A stretch of 64,000 bases of DNA from Streptomyces sp. AP-93 (GTDB lineage Bacteria > Actinomycetota > Actinomycetes > Streptomycetales > Streptomycetaceae), in contig NZ_JALGBX010000022.1 of the NCBI RefSeq assembly GCF_022808175.1, forward strand, positions 105,271 through 169,270, read 5' to 3'. Shown piece by piece: positions 1-8,732 of this stretch. The notes under the pieces were generated by a model. It did not search any database. It saw nothing but the letters and a program-made list of their open reading frames with translations, and was not told the DNA's origin. Both the position numbers and the translations under genes were made by a program. Position 1 is the stretch's first letter; each line of letters starts with the position of its first letter.

Positions 1-1
1 G

Positions 2-1069
2 AGCGGCATGGCCATCGCCGAGATGGGCGGCGACCAGCACGGCCGGCTGCTGCGCACCAACGACGCGCTGTGCCGGCTGCTGGGGCGGCCCGCCTCCGTG
101 CTGCGCCGGTACTCCTTCTCCGACCTCGTCCACCCCGAGGACATCGGCACCCTGCTGCGGACCTCTGCCGAGGGCGGCCGCGCCGAGCTCAGACTCGGCC
201 GGCGCGACGGTACGTACGTCTGGGTCTCGCTGCGCAACTCCGTCGTCGCCGACGCCGCCGACGGGCCGCGCTTCCTGCTCACGCACGTCGAGGACATCGA
301 GGAGCGCAAGCGGCACGAGCTGCAGCTCGCCCACCGGGCCAGCCACGACTCGCTGACCGGCCTGCCCAACAGCGCCGAGCTGCGCTCCCGGCTCGGGGCC
401 CGGCTCTGTCGCCGCCCGCAGTCGGTGCGCGCCACCGCCGTGGAGGCGCTGGACGCCGCCTTCGAGACGCGGCCCCCGGGGGAGGGCGCACCCGGTCAGT
501 ACGGAGCGCACGGCGAGCACGGGTACCGGCCCGACGGCTTTCCGGAGCCCTTCGAGTTCCCCGGGGGCATGGGCGGCCCCGGCGGCGCGCCGGGCGGCGG
601 CTCGGCCGCGGTGGGCCCGTACGACCACCATGTGCACACGGTCGCGCCGGCGACCGACATCGACGACGGTACGAAGGGGCTCGCGGTGCTCTTCTGCGAC
701 CTCGACGGGTTCAAGTCGATCAACGACCGGTTCGGGCACCACACCGGCGACGCGGTCCTGATCGAGGTGGCACGGCGGCTGACGACCGGGGTCCGGGACG
801 GGGACACGGTGGCCCGGCTGGGTGGTGACGAGTTCGTCGTCCTCGCCGACGGGCTGGGCGCCGCCGACGCCGCCGACCTCGCGGTGCGGCTGCGCAACGC
901 GATCATCCCGCCGATCCGGGTGGACGGCCGCGCGGTCCGCGTGGGGGCCAGTTTCGGGATCGGCTGGGCGAGCTGCGGCATGTCGGCCGACGAGGTGCTG
1001 CGCTCCGCCGACCAGCGCATGTACATCGAGAAGCGGTCCCGTTCGAAGGCGCACCGCAGGGCCGGGTAA
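2..1069 (+). CDS. cdgB: PAS-GGDEF diguanylate cyclase (CdgB-like), 5' end outside window
   Basis: Makes cyclic di-GMP from two GTP; in Streptomyces this messenger controls development through BldD. The visible part is a PAS domain (about residues 1-105 counted from the ATG at 8) and a GGDEF domain beginning at the HDSLTGLPN motif. The active-site RLGGDEF ends at residue 276, and the inhibitory I-site is intact: R263-D-G-D266, five residues before GGDEF. A Gly/Pro-rich insertion of roughly 85 residues splits the GGDEF domain between its first helix and the FCDLDGFK strand. The frame is open to the left edge, so the N-terminus is missing. The name rests on remembered synteny with SCO4281 and on domain content. 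Confidence 0.8.
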   Translation, partial: SGMAIAEMGGDQHGRLLRTNDALCRLLGRPASVLRRYSFSDLVHPEDIGTLLRTSAEGGRAELRLGRRDGTYVWVSLRNSVVADAADGPRFLLTHVEDIEERKRHELQLAHRASHDSLTGLPNSAELRSRLGARLCRRPQSVRATAVEALDAAFETRPPGEGAPGQYGAHGEHGYRPDGFPEPFEFPGGMGGPGGAPGGGSAAVGPYDHHVHTVAPATDIDDGTKGLAVLFCDLDGFKSINDRFGHHTGDAVLIEVARRLTTGVRDGDTVARLGGDEFVVLADGLGAADAADLAVRLRNAIIPPIRVDGRAVRVGASFGIGWASCGMSADEVLRSADQRMYIEKRSRSKAHRRAG

Positions 1070-1137
1070 GCTCTCGGGCCGCCCGTGGGCGCACCTGTTC
1101 GGGGTAGGCTCCCCGGGGTCGAAAGGAGTGACCTGCG

Positions 1138-2193
1138 ATGACGACGCCCGCGAACCACGGCCCGAACAACGGGGCGAACCAGCCCGAGGATGACGACCCG
1201 TTCGGCTACCTCTACGAGGACGGCCAGGCCGCGGGGGCCACCCCGCCCGGGCAGGGCGGCGGGTACGGCTACCCGGGAGCCACGGCCGGCGGCCAGCCGG
1301 GTGTGCCCCGGACCTCGTACAACCAGGTCCGCACGGTCGGTGACCGGCCCAAGGGCGGCCAGCGCGGCCCCGTTCCCTATCAGCAGGGCGGCCCGCAGCA
1401 GCAGCCCCCGGCCTACCAGGCGCAGTACCAGGCCCCCGAAGCGCTCCAGCAGGGCGGCTACGGCGTCCCGCCGCAGCAGCAGCCCCCGCAGTACACCCAG
1501 TCCGTTCCGCTGCCGGGCTCCGGCGGCGGGCGCGGTGGCGGCCACGGCGGCGGGCACGGCAGCGGCGGGTCCAGCCGCAGGGGCATGCTCGTCGCGGCCG
1601 TCGCGGTGGTCGCCGCGGTGGCGATCGGCATCGGCGCGGCCGTGATTTTCGGCAAGGACGGCGACGCCGACAAGGACAAGAACAACGCGAACGCGGGCCA
1701 GAGCCCCTCGGCGCCCGCTCAGAACACCCCCTCGGGCCAGCCGAGCGGCTCCGCGTCGCCGGACGCCCCGCTGCCGAAGGGCGACGCGGGCGGCTCCGGC
1801 ATGGTGCTCACCGAGGGTGCCACGCTGGAGGACGCGGTGCCGGGGGCCAAGAGCGCGGGCGGCAAGTACGTCGGCGGCTTCAACCAGCAGGGTGCCGCCG
1901 TGACCTGGACGATGGACGTCCCCAAGGCCGGCGAGTACACCTTCCGGATGTACTACGGCGTGCCGGGCAAGGACGCCAGCATGACGCTGGCGATCAACGA
2001 CAAGGCGCAGACCCGGCCGATCAACATGAAGAACTTCGCGAAGGCCGGCGAGGGTGACTGGGCCAAGGGCTGGACCAACACCTACTCCTACGTGAACCTC
2101 AAGCAGGGCACGAACACCATCAAGATCTCCTGCGAGGCGGGCAACTCCTGCGAGGCGGTCATCGACCAGTTCGTCCTGGAGAAGAAGCGCTGA
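1138..2193 (+). CDS. single-pass membrane protein with extracellular CBM35-like domain
   Basis: Protein of 351 residues. The first 145 are a Gly/Gln/Pro/Tyr-rich cytoplasmic segment. One membrane helix follows at about 149-171, then a Ser/Pro-rich linker, and residues about 223-351 resemble a carbohydrate-binding module of the CBM35/CBM6 type (GxxA(V/T)xxxxxVPxAGxYTFxxxY start and an FVLE-type end, with a Cys pair near the C-terminus). It probably presents a sugar-binding module outside the cell, anchored by the helix. The start follows a good GGAG ribosome site. A terminator separates it from the convergent next gene. The ligand cannot be told from the sequence. Confidence 0.75.
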   Translation: MTTPANHGPNNGANQPEDDDPFGYLYEDGQAAGATPPGQGGGYGYPGATAGGQPGVPRTSYNQVRTVGDRPKGGQRGPVPYQQGGPQQQPPAYQAQYQAPEALQQGGYGVPPQQQPPQYTQSVPLPGSGGGRGGGHGGGHGSGGSSRRGMLVAAVAVVAAVAIGIGAAVIFGKDGDADKDKNNANAGQSPSAPAQNTPSGQPSGSASPDAPLPKGDAGGSGMVLTEGATLEDAVPGAKSAGGKYVGGFNQQGAAVTWTMDVPKAGEYTFRMYYGVPGKDASMTLAINDKAQTRPINMKNFAKAGEGDWAKGWTNTYSYVNLKQGTNTIKISCEAGNSCEAVIDQFVLEKKR

Positions 2194-2202
2194 GTCCTCG
2201 CG

Positions 2203-2231
2203 CGGTCGGGGCCCCAGTCGGGCCCCGACCG
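2203..2231. terminator. bidirectional hairpin terminator
   Basis: Perfect 12-bp inverted repeat (2203-2214 with 2220-2231) around a 5-nt loop, between the convergent CBM gene and the SH3-like gene. There is no T-tract, as is common in Streptomyces. Confidence 0.7.
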
Positions 2232-2244
2232 TGTCAGGCTTCCG

Positions 2245-2592
2245 TTAGATCCGGCCCGCCTCGACGCAGTAGATGGCGACCCAGCCGATACGCCCGTTGT
2301 AGTTGACCTTCACCCAGTCGTTGCCCGAGGGACCTCCCGACCAACAGCTGTAAGACCCGCCCTCGTTGTTGCGTGTACAGGGCGTCGTGGTGCACGGGAC
2401 GCGGGTCGAGGTGTTCGAGACCGTGGCGATGAGGCTTCCGGACGTGCTCGCGCTGGTGCGGATGTTGAAGGAATGGCTGCCGTTCATCCACACGCCCGCC
2501 GTTTCGGCAGCGGCTGCCGGGTTCGACAGGCCCAGTACTGCCGCAGCGGTGAAGCCGACGCATGTCAGGGCGGCTCGGATTCGTGAGTTCAT
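2245..2592 (-). CDS. small secreted SH3-like domain protein
   Basis: About 115 residues. A signal peptide (MNSRIR, then a hydrophobic stretch, ending near NPAAAAE) is followed by a compact domain with NIRTSAS, an IGWV-type motif and four cysteines, typical of bacterial SH3 (SH3b) proteins that contact the cell wall. The ATG at 2592 is preferred over one five codons upstream because a GGAG site lies at the right distance. The upstream 100 bases are AT-richer than the surroundings and probably hold the promoter. No partner gene is adjacent, so the target is unknown. Confidence 0.65.
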   Translation of the reverse strand: MNSRIRAALTCVGFTAAAVLGLSNPAAAAETAGVWMNGSHSFNIRTSASTSGSLIATVSNTSTRVPCTTTPCTRNNEGGSYSCWSGGPSGNDWVKVNYNGRIGWVAIYCVEAGRI

Positions 2593-2717
2593 CAGTGAAC
2601 ACTCCAACTAGCAACTCGGATATGTGTTCGATTCAATGTAGGGGTGAGGTCTCGGTACAGCCCGGGGCTGCACGGAATTGGCTGAAACCCTCGGTCTGAC
2701 CTGCGGGAATGGCCGAA

Positions 2718-3641
2718 CTACGTGCCCGCCGTGACCTTCACCGACCCCCGTACCTCCTCGTAGGTGCGGGGGTCGAAGTCTCCCGCCGTGGGGGCGGCGA
2801 CCGTGGCTGCCGAGAGGGCTACCGCGCGGGTCAGGCGGTCCGGCCAGTCCAGGCCCTCGGTGAGGGCCGAGAGCAGGCCCGCGACCGCGGAGTCGCCGGC
2901 GCCGGTGGGGTTGCCCGGCAGGGTGCGGGGCGGGGCCGCCCGCCAGGTGCCCCGGGCGGTGGCGGCGAGCAGTCCTTCCGGGCCGAGCGAGGTGACCACC
3001 GCGTGGGCCCCGCGGCGGCGGGCGTCCCGGGTGGCGGGCAGCGGGTCTCGCGATCCGGTCAGCTCGGCGAGCTCGGCGGCGTTCGGTTTGATCACGTCGG
3101 GGCGGGCGGCGACCCCGCGGCGCAGGGCCTCGCCGCTGGTGTCGAGGAGGACGGGCACGCCGGCCGCGCGGGCCGTCCGTACGAGGGCCGCGTAAGCGCC
3201 TATGGGGACGCCCGGGGGCAGGCTGCCGCACAGGGCCACCGCGCGGGCGCCGCCCGCCAGCAGGGCCCCGTAGCGGGTGAGGAACGCGGTCCACTCGGCG
3301 GCGGTGATCAGCGGGCCCGGTTCGTTGAACTGCGTGGTGTCCCCGGAGGCCTCGTCGACGACGGCCAGGGTGCGCCGGGTGGTGCCCGCGCAGGGGACCA
3401 GCTCGTCCCGGACGCCGGGGGAGCCGGCGAGCAGCTCGCGTACGAGGGCTCCCGTGGGGCCGCCCGCGAAGCCGGTCGCGGTGACCTCGTGGCCGATCGC
3501 GGCGAGCACGCGGGCCACGTTGAGGCCCTTGCCGCCGGGCCGTTCGGTGACCTCGGTGACGCGGTGGGAGGCGTGCGCGAGCAGGCGCGGTACGCGGTAG
3601 GTGACGTCGAGTGCGGTGTTGAGCGTCACGGTCAGGATCAT
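2718..3641 (-). CDS. PfkB-family hexose-phosphate kinase (1-phosphofructokinase/tagatose-6-phosphate kinase type)
   Basis: ATP-dependent kinase of the ribokinase fold, 307 residues. It carries the first PfkB signature (PGGKGLNVARVLA) near residue 36 and the second (NPTGAGDSAVAG), which holds the catalytic Asp, near residue 245. The N-terminal MILTVTLNTALD is characteristic of the LacC/FruK branch, which phosphorylates sugar phosphates. The ATG at 3641 begins exactly at this conserved start, so the longer upstream extension is rejected. It lies downstream of nagKA on the same strand beyond a hairpin, which suggests a part in aminosugar or hexose catabolism. The exact substrate is not determined. 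Confidence 0.8.
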   Translation of the reverse strand: MILTVTLNTALDVTYRVPRLLAHASHRVTEVTERPGGKGLNVARVLAAIGHEVTATGFAGGPTGALVRELLAGSPGVRDELVPCAGTTRRTLAVVDEASGDTTQFNEPGPLITAAEWTAFLTRYGALLAGGARAVALCGSLPPGVPIGAYAALVRTARAAGVPVLLDTSGEALRRGVAARPDVIKPNAAELAELTGSRDPLPATRDARRRGAHAVVTSLGPEGLLAATARGTWRAAPPRTLPGNPTGAGDSAVAGLLSALTEGLDWPDRLTRAVALSAATVAAPTAGDFDPRTYEEVRGSVKVTAGT

Positions 3642-3703
3642 GGCGGGCCCCGGTCTCGGTCTGTGCCGCCTCGCGCGGGGCACACAGCATGCCAAAAGAA
3701 GGA

Positions 3704-3733
3704 GCGGTCGGCCCAGTACCCCGGGCCGACCGC
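3704..3733 (-). terminator. hairpin after nagA
   Basis: An 11-bp perfect stem (3704-3714 with 3723-3733) and an 8-nt loop just past the nagA stop codon, before the pfkB-type kinase. It probably terminates or attenuates nagKA transcription. Confidence 0.6.
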
Positions 3734-3747
3734 CTTCCGGGGCTCTG

Positions 3748-4917
3748 TCACGTCCCTGCCGCGAGCGGGTCGACGATCCATTCGCCGCGCCGCATGACGC
3801 CCTTGACGTCGAAGGCGGCGTCGAGGACGACGAGGTCCGCGTACTTGCCGGGCTCCAGCGAGCCGACCTGGTCGTAGACGCCGATCAGCTTGGCCGGGTT
3901 GGCGGAGATCGCCTGGACCACGGACTCGACGGGGAGCTTGTCGAGGGTGACCGACCGCTTGAAGGCGGTGTCCAGGGTGAGGGTGGAGCCGGCGATGGAG
4001 CCGCCCTCGACGAGGCGGGCGACGCCCTCCTTGACCTCGACCTCCAGCGGGCCGAGGTGGTAGATCCCGTCGCCGAAGCCGGCCGCGTCCATCGCGTCGG
4101 TGATCAGCGCCACCCGGTGCGCGCCCGCGTGGTGGAAGGCCAGCTCCAGCATCGCCGGGTGCAGGTGGGTGCCGTCGTTGATCAGCTCGACGGTGACCCG
4201 CTCGTCCTCCAGCAGGGCCGCGATGGGGCCGGGGGCGCGGTGCTCCATGCCCGGCATCGCGTTGTAGAGGTGGGTGGCGACGGTCGCGCCCGCGTCGATG
4301 GCTTCGAGGGTCTGCTCGTACGTGGAGTCCGTGTGGCCGATCGCCGCGATGACCCCGTGCTCGGCGAGCAGGCGTACGGAGTCCAGGCCGCCGGGGAGTT
4401 CGGTGGCGAGGGTGAACATGCGGGCGGCGCCGTGCGAGGCGTCGATCAGCTTGCGGACCTCGGCCGGGTCGGGGTCGCGCAGGAGGTCTTCCATGTGCGC
4501 GCCCTTGCGGCAGGGGTTGATGAACGGCCCCTCGAAGTGGATGCCCGCGATGTCGCCCTGCTGGGTCAGCTCGGCGAGCAGTCCGGCGCGGCGGGCCAGC
4601 TCGTCCAGGTCGCCGGTGACGGTGGAGGCGACCAGGGTGGTGGTGCCGTGCTCGCGGTGGGTCCGTACGCCCTTGAGCACTTCCTCGGCGGTGCCGGAGG
4701 TGAAGGAGGCGCCGCCGCCGCCGTGGTTGTGCATGTCGACGAAGCCGGGGACGATCAGGCACCCGGAGAGGTCGACGACGGCCGCGTTCTCCTCCGCGCT
4801 GCCGGCGATGCGCTCACCGTCGACGATGAGGCGCCCGCCCTTGACGATGCCCGTGGGCAGCACCACGTCGGCGCCGGAGAGAACGGTACTGCGGCCCACA
4901 TGTGCGCTTCCGGACAT
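3748..4917 (-). CDS. nagA: N-acetylglucosamine-6-phosphate deacetylase
   Basis: Removes acetate from GlcNAc-6-P to give glucosamine-6-P, the step that commits chitin- and peptidoglycan-derived GlcNAc to glycolysis or wall synthesis. It belongs to the amidohydrolase superfamily: the metal motif DMHNHGG, then FEGPF (metal-ligand Glu), GHTDS and THLYNAM (His ligands) and ITDAMDAAG (catalytic Asp) are all present in order. The length, 389 residues, is normal. The ATG at 4917 overlaps the upstream nagK stop (TGATG), so the two genes are translationally coupled and the longer upstream start is rejected. A DasR-like box lies ahead of nagK. Confidence 0.93.
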   Translation of the reverse strand: MSGSAHVGRSTVLSGADVVLPTGIVKGGRLIVDGERIAGSAEENAAVVDLSGCLIVPGFVDMHNHGGGGASFTSGTAEEVLKGVRTHREHGTTTLVASTVTGDLDELARRAGLLAELTQQGDIAGIHFEGPFINPCRKGAHMEDLLRDPDPAEVRKLIDASHGAARMFTLATELPGGLDSVRLLAEHGVIAAIGHTDSTYEQTLEAIDAGATVATHLYNAMPGMEHRAPGPIAALLEDERVTVELINDGTHLHPAMLELAFHHAGAHRVALITDAMDAAGFGDGIYHLGPLEVEVKEGVARLVEGGSIAGSTLTLDTAFKRSVTLDKLPVESVVQAISANPAKLIGVYDQVGSLEPGKYADLVVLDAAFDVKGVMRRGEWIVDPLAAGT

Positions 4918-5858
4918 CAGGCAGGTACCTCCGTGGCGAGTAGATCCCAGGCGAGCAGCCCTGCGCCCAGGCATCCGGCGGTGTCCCCTAGGGCCGCCGG
5001 AACGATGTGGGGCAGCCGCTGGAACGTCACGCGTTCCTCGACGGCCGTCCGTAGTGGTGTGAACAAGGTTTCCCCGGCCTCGGCCAGTCCGCCACCGATG
5101 ATCAGCGTGCGCGGGTCCAGCAGGGTGATCGCGGTGACCAGCCCGTCGGCGAGGGCGCCGATGGCGGCGAGCCAGACCTCCAGGGCGCGCTCGTCGCCGG
5201 ATTCGACGGCCTTGGCGCAGTCCGCGGCGTCCGCGTCGGGATCGCCGGAGGCGGCCGCCCAGGCGCGGCTGACGGCGGAGGCGGACGCGAGGGTCTCCAG
5301 GCAGCCGCGCTGGCCGCAGCCGCAGGCGGGGCCGCCCGGGCGGACCACGATGTGGCCGATCTCGCCCGCGTACCCGTGCGCGCCGGCCTCGATGCGGCCG
5401 GCGATGCCGATGGCTCCGGCGATGCCGGTGCCGAGGGGGACGAACAGGAAGCGGTCGGCGCCGCGGCCCGCGCCGATGCGGCCTTCGGCGAGTCCGCCCG
5501 TGCGGACGTCGTGGCCCAGCGCGACCGGGATCCCGCCGAGGCGTCTGCCGAGCAGTTCGCGCATGGGGACGTCGCGCCAGCCCAGGTTCGCCGCGTAGAC
5601 GGCGATCCCGTTCTCGGCGTCGACGATGCCGGGGACGGCCACGCCGGCCGCGGAGGCGGTGGTGGCGAAGCGCTCCCGGCCGAGGTCGAGGAGCTCGGCG
5701 GCGAAGTCCTGGATCGTCTCGACGACGGCTTCGGCGCCCCGCTCGCGGCCGGTGGCGCGGCGCGCCTCGTGGAGCAGGGTGCCGTCGGCGGCGACGAGGG
5801 CGGCCTTCATCCCAGTGCCGCCCACATCGAGGGCGATGACGTGTTTCACGGGTTTCAC
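4917..5858 (-). CDS. nagK: ROK-family N-acetylglucosamine kinase
   Basis: Phosphorylates cytoplasmic GlcNAc (or glucose) with ATP and feeds GlcNAc-6-P to NagA, encoded next in the operon. ROK signatures seen: the phosphate-binding DVGGTGMKAAL at the N-terminus, GHDV for the catalytic Asp, and the zinc motif GCGQRGCLE. About 313 residues. The start is a GTG at 5858 (a second GTG lies three codons in); the 46 residues available upstream are unlike ROK proteins and cross the regulatory box. In Streptomyces the nagKA pair belongs to the DasR regulon. Specificity for GlcNAc over glucose is inferred from the neighbour. Confidence 0.88.
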   Translation of the reverse strand: MKPVKHVIALDVGGTGMKAALVAADGTLLHEARRATGRERGAEAVVETIQDFAAELLDLGRERFATTASAAGVAVPGIVDAENGIAVYAANLGWRDVPMRELLGRRLGGIPVALGHDVRTGGLAEGRIGAGRGADRFLFVPLGTGIAGAIGIAGRIEAGAHGYAGEIGHIVVRPGGPACGCGQRGCLETLASASAVSRAWAAASGDPDADAADCAKAVESGDERALEVWLAAIGALADGLVTAITLLDPRTLIIGGGLAEAGETLFTPLRTAVEERVTFQRLPHIVPAALGDTAGCLGAGLLAWDLLATEVPA

Positions 5859-5886
5859 GGGTGACAGTCTCGCGTGATCGGAGGGC

Positions 5887-5902
5887 AAAGGTCTAGTCCA
5901 CT
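5887..5902. promoter_or_regulatory. DasR-responsive element (dre) ahead of nagKA
   Basis: The sequence aaaggtctagtccact agrees at 13 of 16 positions with the dre consensus ACTGGTCTAGACCAGT, allowing C or G near each end. It lies 28 bases upstream of the nagK start. DasR is a GntR-family repressor released by glucosamine-6-P, the product of NagA, which fits this operon. Confidence 0.75.
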
Positions 5903-6043
5903 GAGGGGGATTGTTGAGTAGCCATACAAATTCGGGACCTTCGTCGGTGAGCGGGTCGGTGCGCGGGTCTGCGGGCGGGTCCGTGCGCGTGTGCACGTGC
6001 AGGCCGTGTGCACGTTTGGACCTGGATGTTGACGAGGCTCAAA

Positions 6044-6059
6044 AGTGGTGTAGACCTTT
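6044..6059. promoter_or_regulatory. DasR-responsive element (dre) ahead of the sugar-binding lipoprotein
   Basis: The sequence agtggtgtagaccttt matches the dre consensus at 13 of 16 positions and sits about 40 bases before the TTG start of the lipoprotein gene. Together with the box at 5887 it suggests that both divergent units answer to DasR. Confidence 0.65.
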
Positions 6060-6099
6060 ACGCGAATCGTACGGAACAACCTGGGGTGGAACGAGAACT

Positions 6100-7416
6100 T
6101 TGAAGGCGCGAACTGTCCAGGCCAGAAAGCTGAACCTCGCCGCGTCCGGCCTCGCACTGTGCCTGACCACCGTGACGCTGACCGGCTGCGGCGCCGTGTC
6201 GGGCCTCACCGGGGACAACGAGGTCACCCTGAAGATCGTGGCGGCCGACTACGGGGACAAACCGGAAAACTCCTCCAAGCCCTACTGGAAGGACCTCGCC
6301 GCGTCCTTCGAGAAGCGCCACCCCGGCATCAAGGTCCAGGTCGACGTCTACTCCTGGTCCGAGGTCGACGCCAAGGTCGCCGAGATGGTCAAGGCCGGCG
6401 AGGCCCCCGACATCGCCCAGATCGGCGCCTACGCCGACTACGCGGCCGAGGGCAAGCTGTACTCCGCCGACGAGCTGCTCTCCGTGAACACCCAGGCCGA
6501 CTTCCTCGCACCGCTCGCCGAAGCGGGCAAGGTCCGGCGCGTCCAGTACGGCCTGCCCTTCGTGGCCAGCACCCGGCTGATGTTCTACAACGAGAAGCTG
6601 CTCGCCGACGCCGGAGTCATCCCCAAGGACGGCAAGACCCCCTGGCAGCCCAAGAGCTGGGCCGACCTGGAGGCCGCCGCCAAGAAGCTCAAGGCGGACG
6701 GAGTCCCGACGCCCTTCGCGCTGCCCATGGGCCGCGAGGAGGCGCAGGCCGAGACCATGCAGTGGCTGCTCGCGGGCGGCGGAGGCTACGCCGACAACGA
6801 GGAGCAGTACTCGATCGACTCCGCGGACAACGTCAAGACCCTGGAGTTCCTGCGCGACAAGCTCGTCGGCGGGGGCCTGACCGGCCCCGTCGAACCGGCC
6901 AAGCTGAACCGCCAGGCCGCCTTCGACTCCTTCTCGCGCGGCGAGGTCGGCATGCTCAACGGGCACCCGACGCTGCTCAAGCAGGCCGCCGCGAAGGGCG
7001 TGGTGTACGGCATGACCCCCATGCCGACCTCCGACGGGGTGCCCCACCCGACCATGGGCGTCGCCGACTGGGTGATGGCCTTCAAGACCGGCCACCAGAC
7101 GCAGTCCGGGAAGTTCCTGGACTTCCTGTACGAGGCGAACAACGTGACGGCCTTCACCGAGAAGTACGACCTGCTCCCGGTCACCACCAGCGGATCCCGG
7201 GCGATGGAGGCCTCTACGGGCGCCTCCTCGGCGGAGCTGAAGACCTTCCTGCGCGCACTGCCCAACGCACGGCTCTACCCCGTGGGCAAGAAGTCCTGGG
7301 CGGCCGTGAGCGAGGACGTCAAGAAGAACATCGGCAAGGCCGTGCAGCCGGGCGGACAGCCCGAGAAGACCCTCGCGGACCTCGCGGAGATGGCGCGCAA
7401 GGCGGAGCCCCGCTGA
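6100..7416 (+). CDS. extracellular sugar-binding lipoprotein (ABC transporter component)
   Basis: Solute-binding protein of the family-1 extracellular type (MalE/NgcE-like), 438 residues, anchored outside the membrane. The signal peptide ends in a lipobox LTGC with Cys30. The mature part shows the usual fold, with PDIAQIG and GLPFVAST segments and the GMLNGHPT region. The start is a TTG at 6100 after a GGTGGA site; the upstream in-frame region crosses the dre box and is rejected. No permease gene is adjacent, so it must work with permeases elsewhere and a shared ATPase such as MsiK. The DasR-like box and divergent nagKA point to an aminosugar oligosaccharide as ligand. Confidence 0.85.
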   Translation: MKARTVQARKLNLAASGLALCLTTVTLTGCGAVSGLTGDNEVTLKIVAADYGDKPENSSKPYWKDLAASFEKRHPGIKVQVDVYSWSEVDAKVAEMVKAGEAPDIAQIGAYADYAAEGKLYSADELLSVNTQADFLAPLAEAGKVRRVQYGLPFVASTRLMFYNEKLLADAGVIPKDGKTPWQPKSWADLEAAAKKLKADGVPTPFALPMGREEAQAETMQWLLAGGGGYADNEEQYSIDSADNVKTLEFLRDKLVGGGLTGPVEPAKLNRQAAFDSFSRGEVGMLNGHPTLLKQAAAKGVVYGMTPMPTSDGVPHPTMGVADWVMAFKTGHQTQSGKFLDFLYEANNVTAFTEKYDLLPVTTSGSRAMEASTGASSAELKTFLRALPNARLYPVGKKSWAAVSEDVKKNIGKAVQPGGQPEKTLADLAEMARKAEPR

Positions 7417-7510
7417 TCCGGGCCGGATGGGGGCCGGATGCGGGCCGGATGCGGGCCGGTCCGATCCGCGCCGACCGGGGGCTGTCGTAGGGCGGAGTTA
7501 ATCTGGCCGT

Positions 7511-7762
7511 ATGACGGACGCGGACGAGAGGCCGCCGGCCGGGCTGAGCGCCGACGAGGCGGCCGTACTGGCCTACGAAGGCCGCACCTGGCCCGGGCCG
7601 GGCGCCAAGGAGCGGGCCATACGGGAAGGACTGGGGATGCCCCCGGTCCGGTACTACCAGCTGCTCAACGCGCTGATGGACGACCCCAGGGCGCTCCAGC
7701 ACGCGCCGGGCACGGTGAACCGCCTGCGGCGCATCCGCGAGGCCCAGCGGGCGAGGCGGTAG
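7511..7762 (+). CDS. DUF3263 small helix-turn-helix-like protein
   Basis: 83 residues with the actinobacterial DUF3263 pattern: LSADEAAVLAYEGRTWPGPGAKERAIREGLG, then RYYQLLNALMDDPRALQ (split here only for description), and a basic C-terminus. The pattern resembles a sigma-70 region-4-like HTH and suggests a DNA-binding role, but no function is known to me. It lies between the sugar-binding lipoprotein and otsB in the conserved order. Four short repeats of gggccggatgc precede it at 7417-7465. Confidence 0.75.
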   Translation: MTDADERPPAGLSADEAAVLAYEGRTWPGPGAKERAIREGLGMPPVRYYQLLNALMDDPRALQHAPGTVNRLRRIREAQRARR

Positions 7763-7877
7763 CGGCGGGCGCGGCCGGGGTGTGCGGGACGGCCTGTGCG
7801 GGCCGCGGTGGGCGGGCGGCCGGGTGCGGGCGCCCGCGCCGTAGCCGTGGCCCCGCTGGGCCGTTAGGGTCGAGCGT

Positions 7878-8732
7878 ATGGGGAGCTACCATCCGCACGA
7901 TCTGCCGATGCCCGTCACCACCGCCGGACGCGAGGGACTCGAAGCCCTCCTCCGCACACCGCGCCGCTCCGTCGTCGCCCTCGACTTCGACGGCACCCTC
8001 GCCGACATCGTCCCCGACCCCGACCAGGCCCGGGCCCACCCCGGAGCCGTCCCCGCGCTCGCCGCCCTCGCCCCCGAGGTCGGCTCCATCGCGGTCGTCA
8101 CCGGCCGGCCCGCCGGGGTCGCCGTCCGCTACGGGGGCTTCGCCGGAGTCCCCGGCCTCGAACACCTGGTGGTCCTCGGGCACTACGGGGCCGAGCGCTG
8201 GGACGCCGTGAGCGGCATCGTGCACGCTCCGGCCGAGCATCCGGGGGTGGCGTCGGTCCGGGCGGAGCTGCCCGGGTTCCTGGACGCGATCGGTGCGTGG
8301 CGCGGGACGTGGATCGAGGAGAAGGGCCAGGCGCTGGCCGTCCACACCCGCCGCGCGGCCGACCCGGAGGCGGCCTTCGCGGCCCTGCGCGAGCCCCTGG
8401 CGGGGCTGGCGGCCCGGCACGGCCTGATGGTCGAACCGGGCCGGGCCGTACTGGAGCTGCGGCCGCCGGGGATGGACAAGGGCGTCGCCCTCACGGAGTA
8501 CCTCGCGGAGGTGGGGGCGGAGGCCGTGCTCTACGCCGGGGACGACCTCGGGGACCTCGCGGCGTACTCGGCGGTGGAGAAGCTGCGGGCCGGGGGCATG
8601 CCGGGGGTGCTGCTGTGCAGTGGCTCTGCGGAGGTTCCGGAACTCGCCGCCCGCGCGGACCTGACGCTGTCCGGCCCGTCGCAGGTCGTGGCCTTCCTGT
8701 CCGCCCTGGCCGCGGCGCTGGCCCCTTCCTGA
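7878..8732 (+). CDS. otsB: trehalose-6-phosphate phosphatase
   Basis: HAD-superfamily phosphatase of 284 residues that converts trehalose-6-P to trehalose. Motif I DFDGTLADIV is at about residue 36, motif II VVTGRP follows, and the late GDDLGDLAAY motif binds Mg. Its partner OtsA is encoded convergently 470 bases away. Trehalose protects spores and hyphae from desiccation and osmotic stress. The assigned ATG begins an extra leader (MGSYHPHDLP); an internal ATG ten codons in is possible. Confidence 0.9.
   Translation: MGSYHPHDLPMPVTTAGREGLEALLRTPRRSVVALDFDGTLADIVPDPDQARAHPGAVPALAALAPEVGSIAVVTGRPAGVAVRYGGFAGVPGLEHLVVLGHYGAERWDAVSGIVHAPAEHPGVASVRAELPGFLDAIGAWRGTWIEEKGQALAVHTRRAADPEAAFAALREPLAGLAARHGLMVEPGRAVLELRPPGMDKGVALTEYLAEVGAEAVLYAGDDLGDLAAYSAVEKLRAGGMPGVLLCSGSAEVPELAARADLTLSGPSQVVAFLSALAAALAPS

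Noticed and set aside
496..1557. Long antisense open frame over the GGDEF and CBM genes
   Set aside because: High-GC shadow frame with no domain or ribosome site; the plus-strand genes have clear domains.
3601..5598. Plus-strand 665-codon open frame over nagA/nagK
   Set aside because: Low-complexity shadow of the minus-strand nagKA genes, which have complete catalytic motifs.
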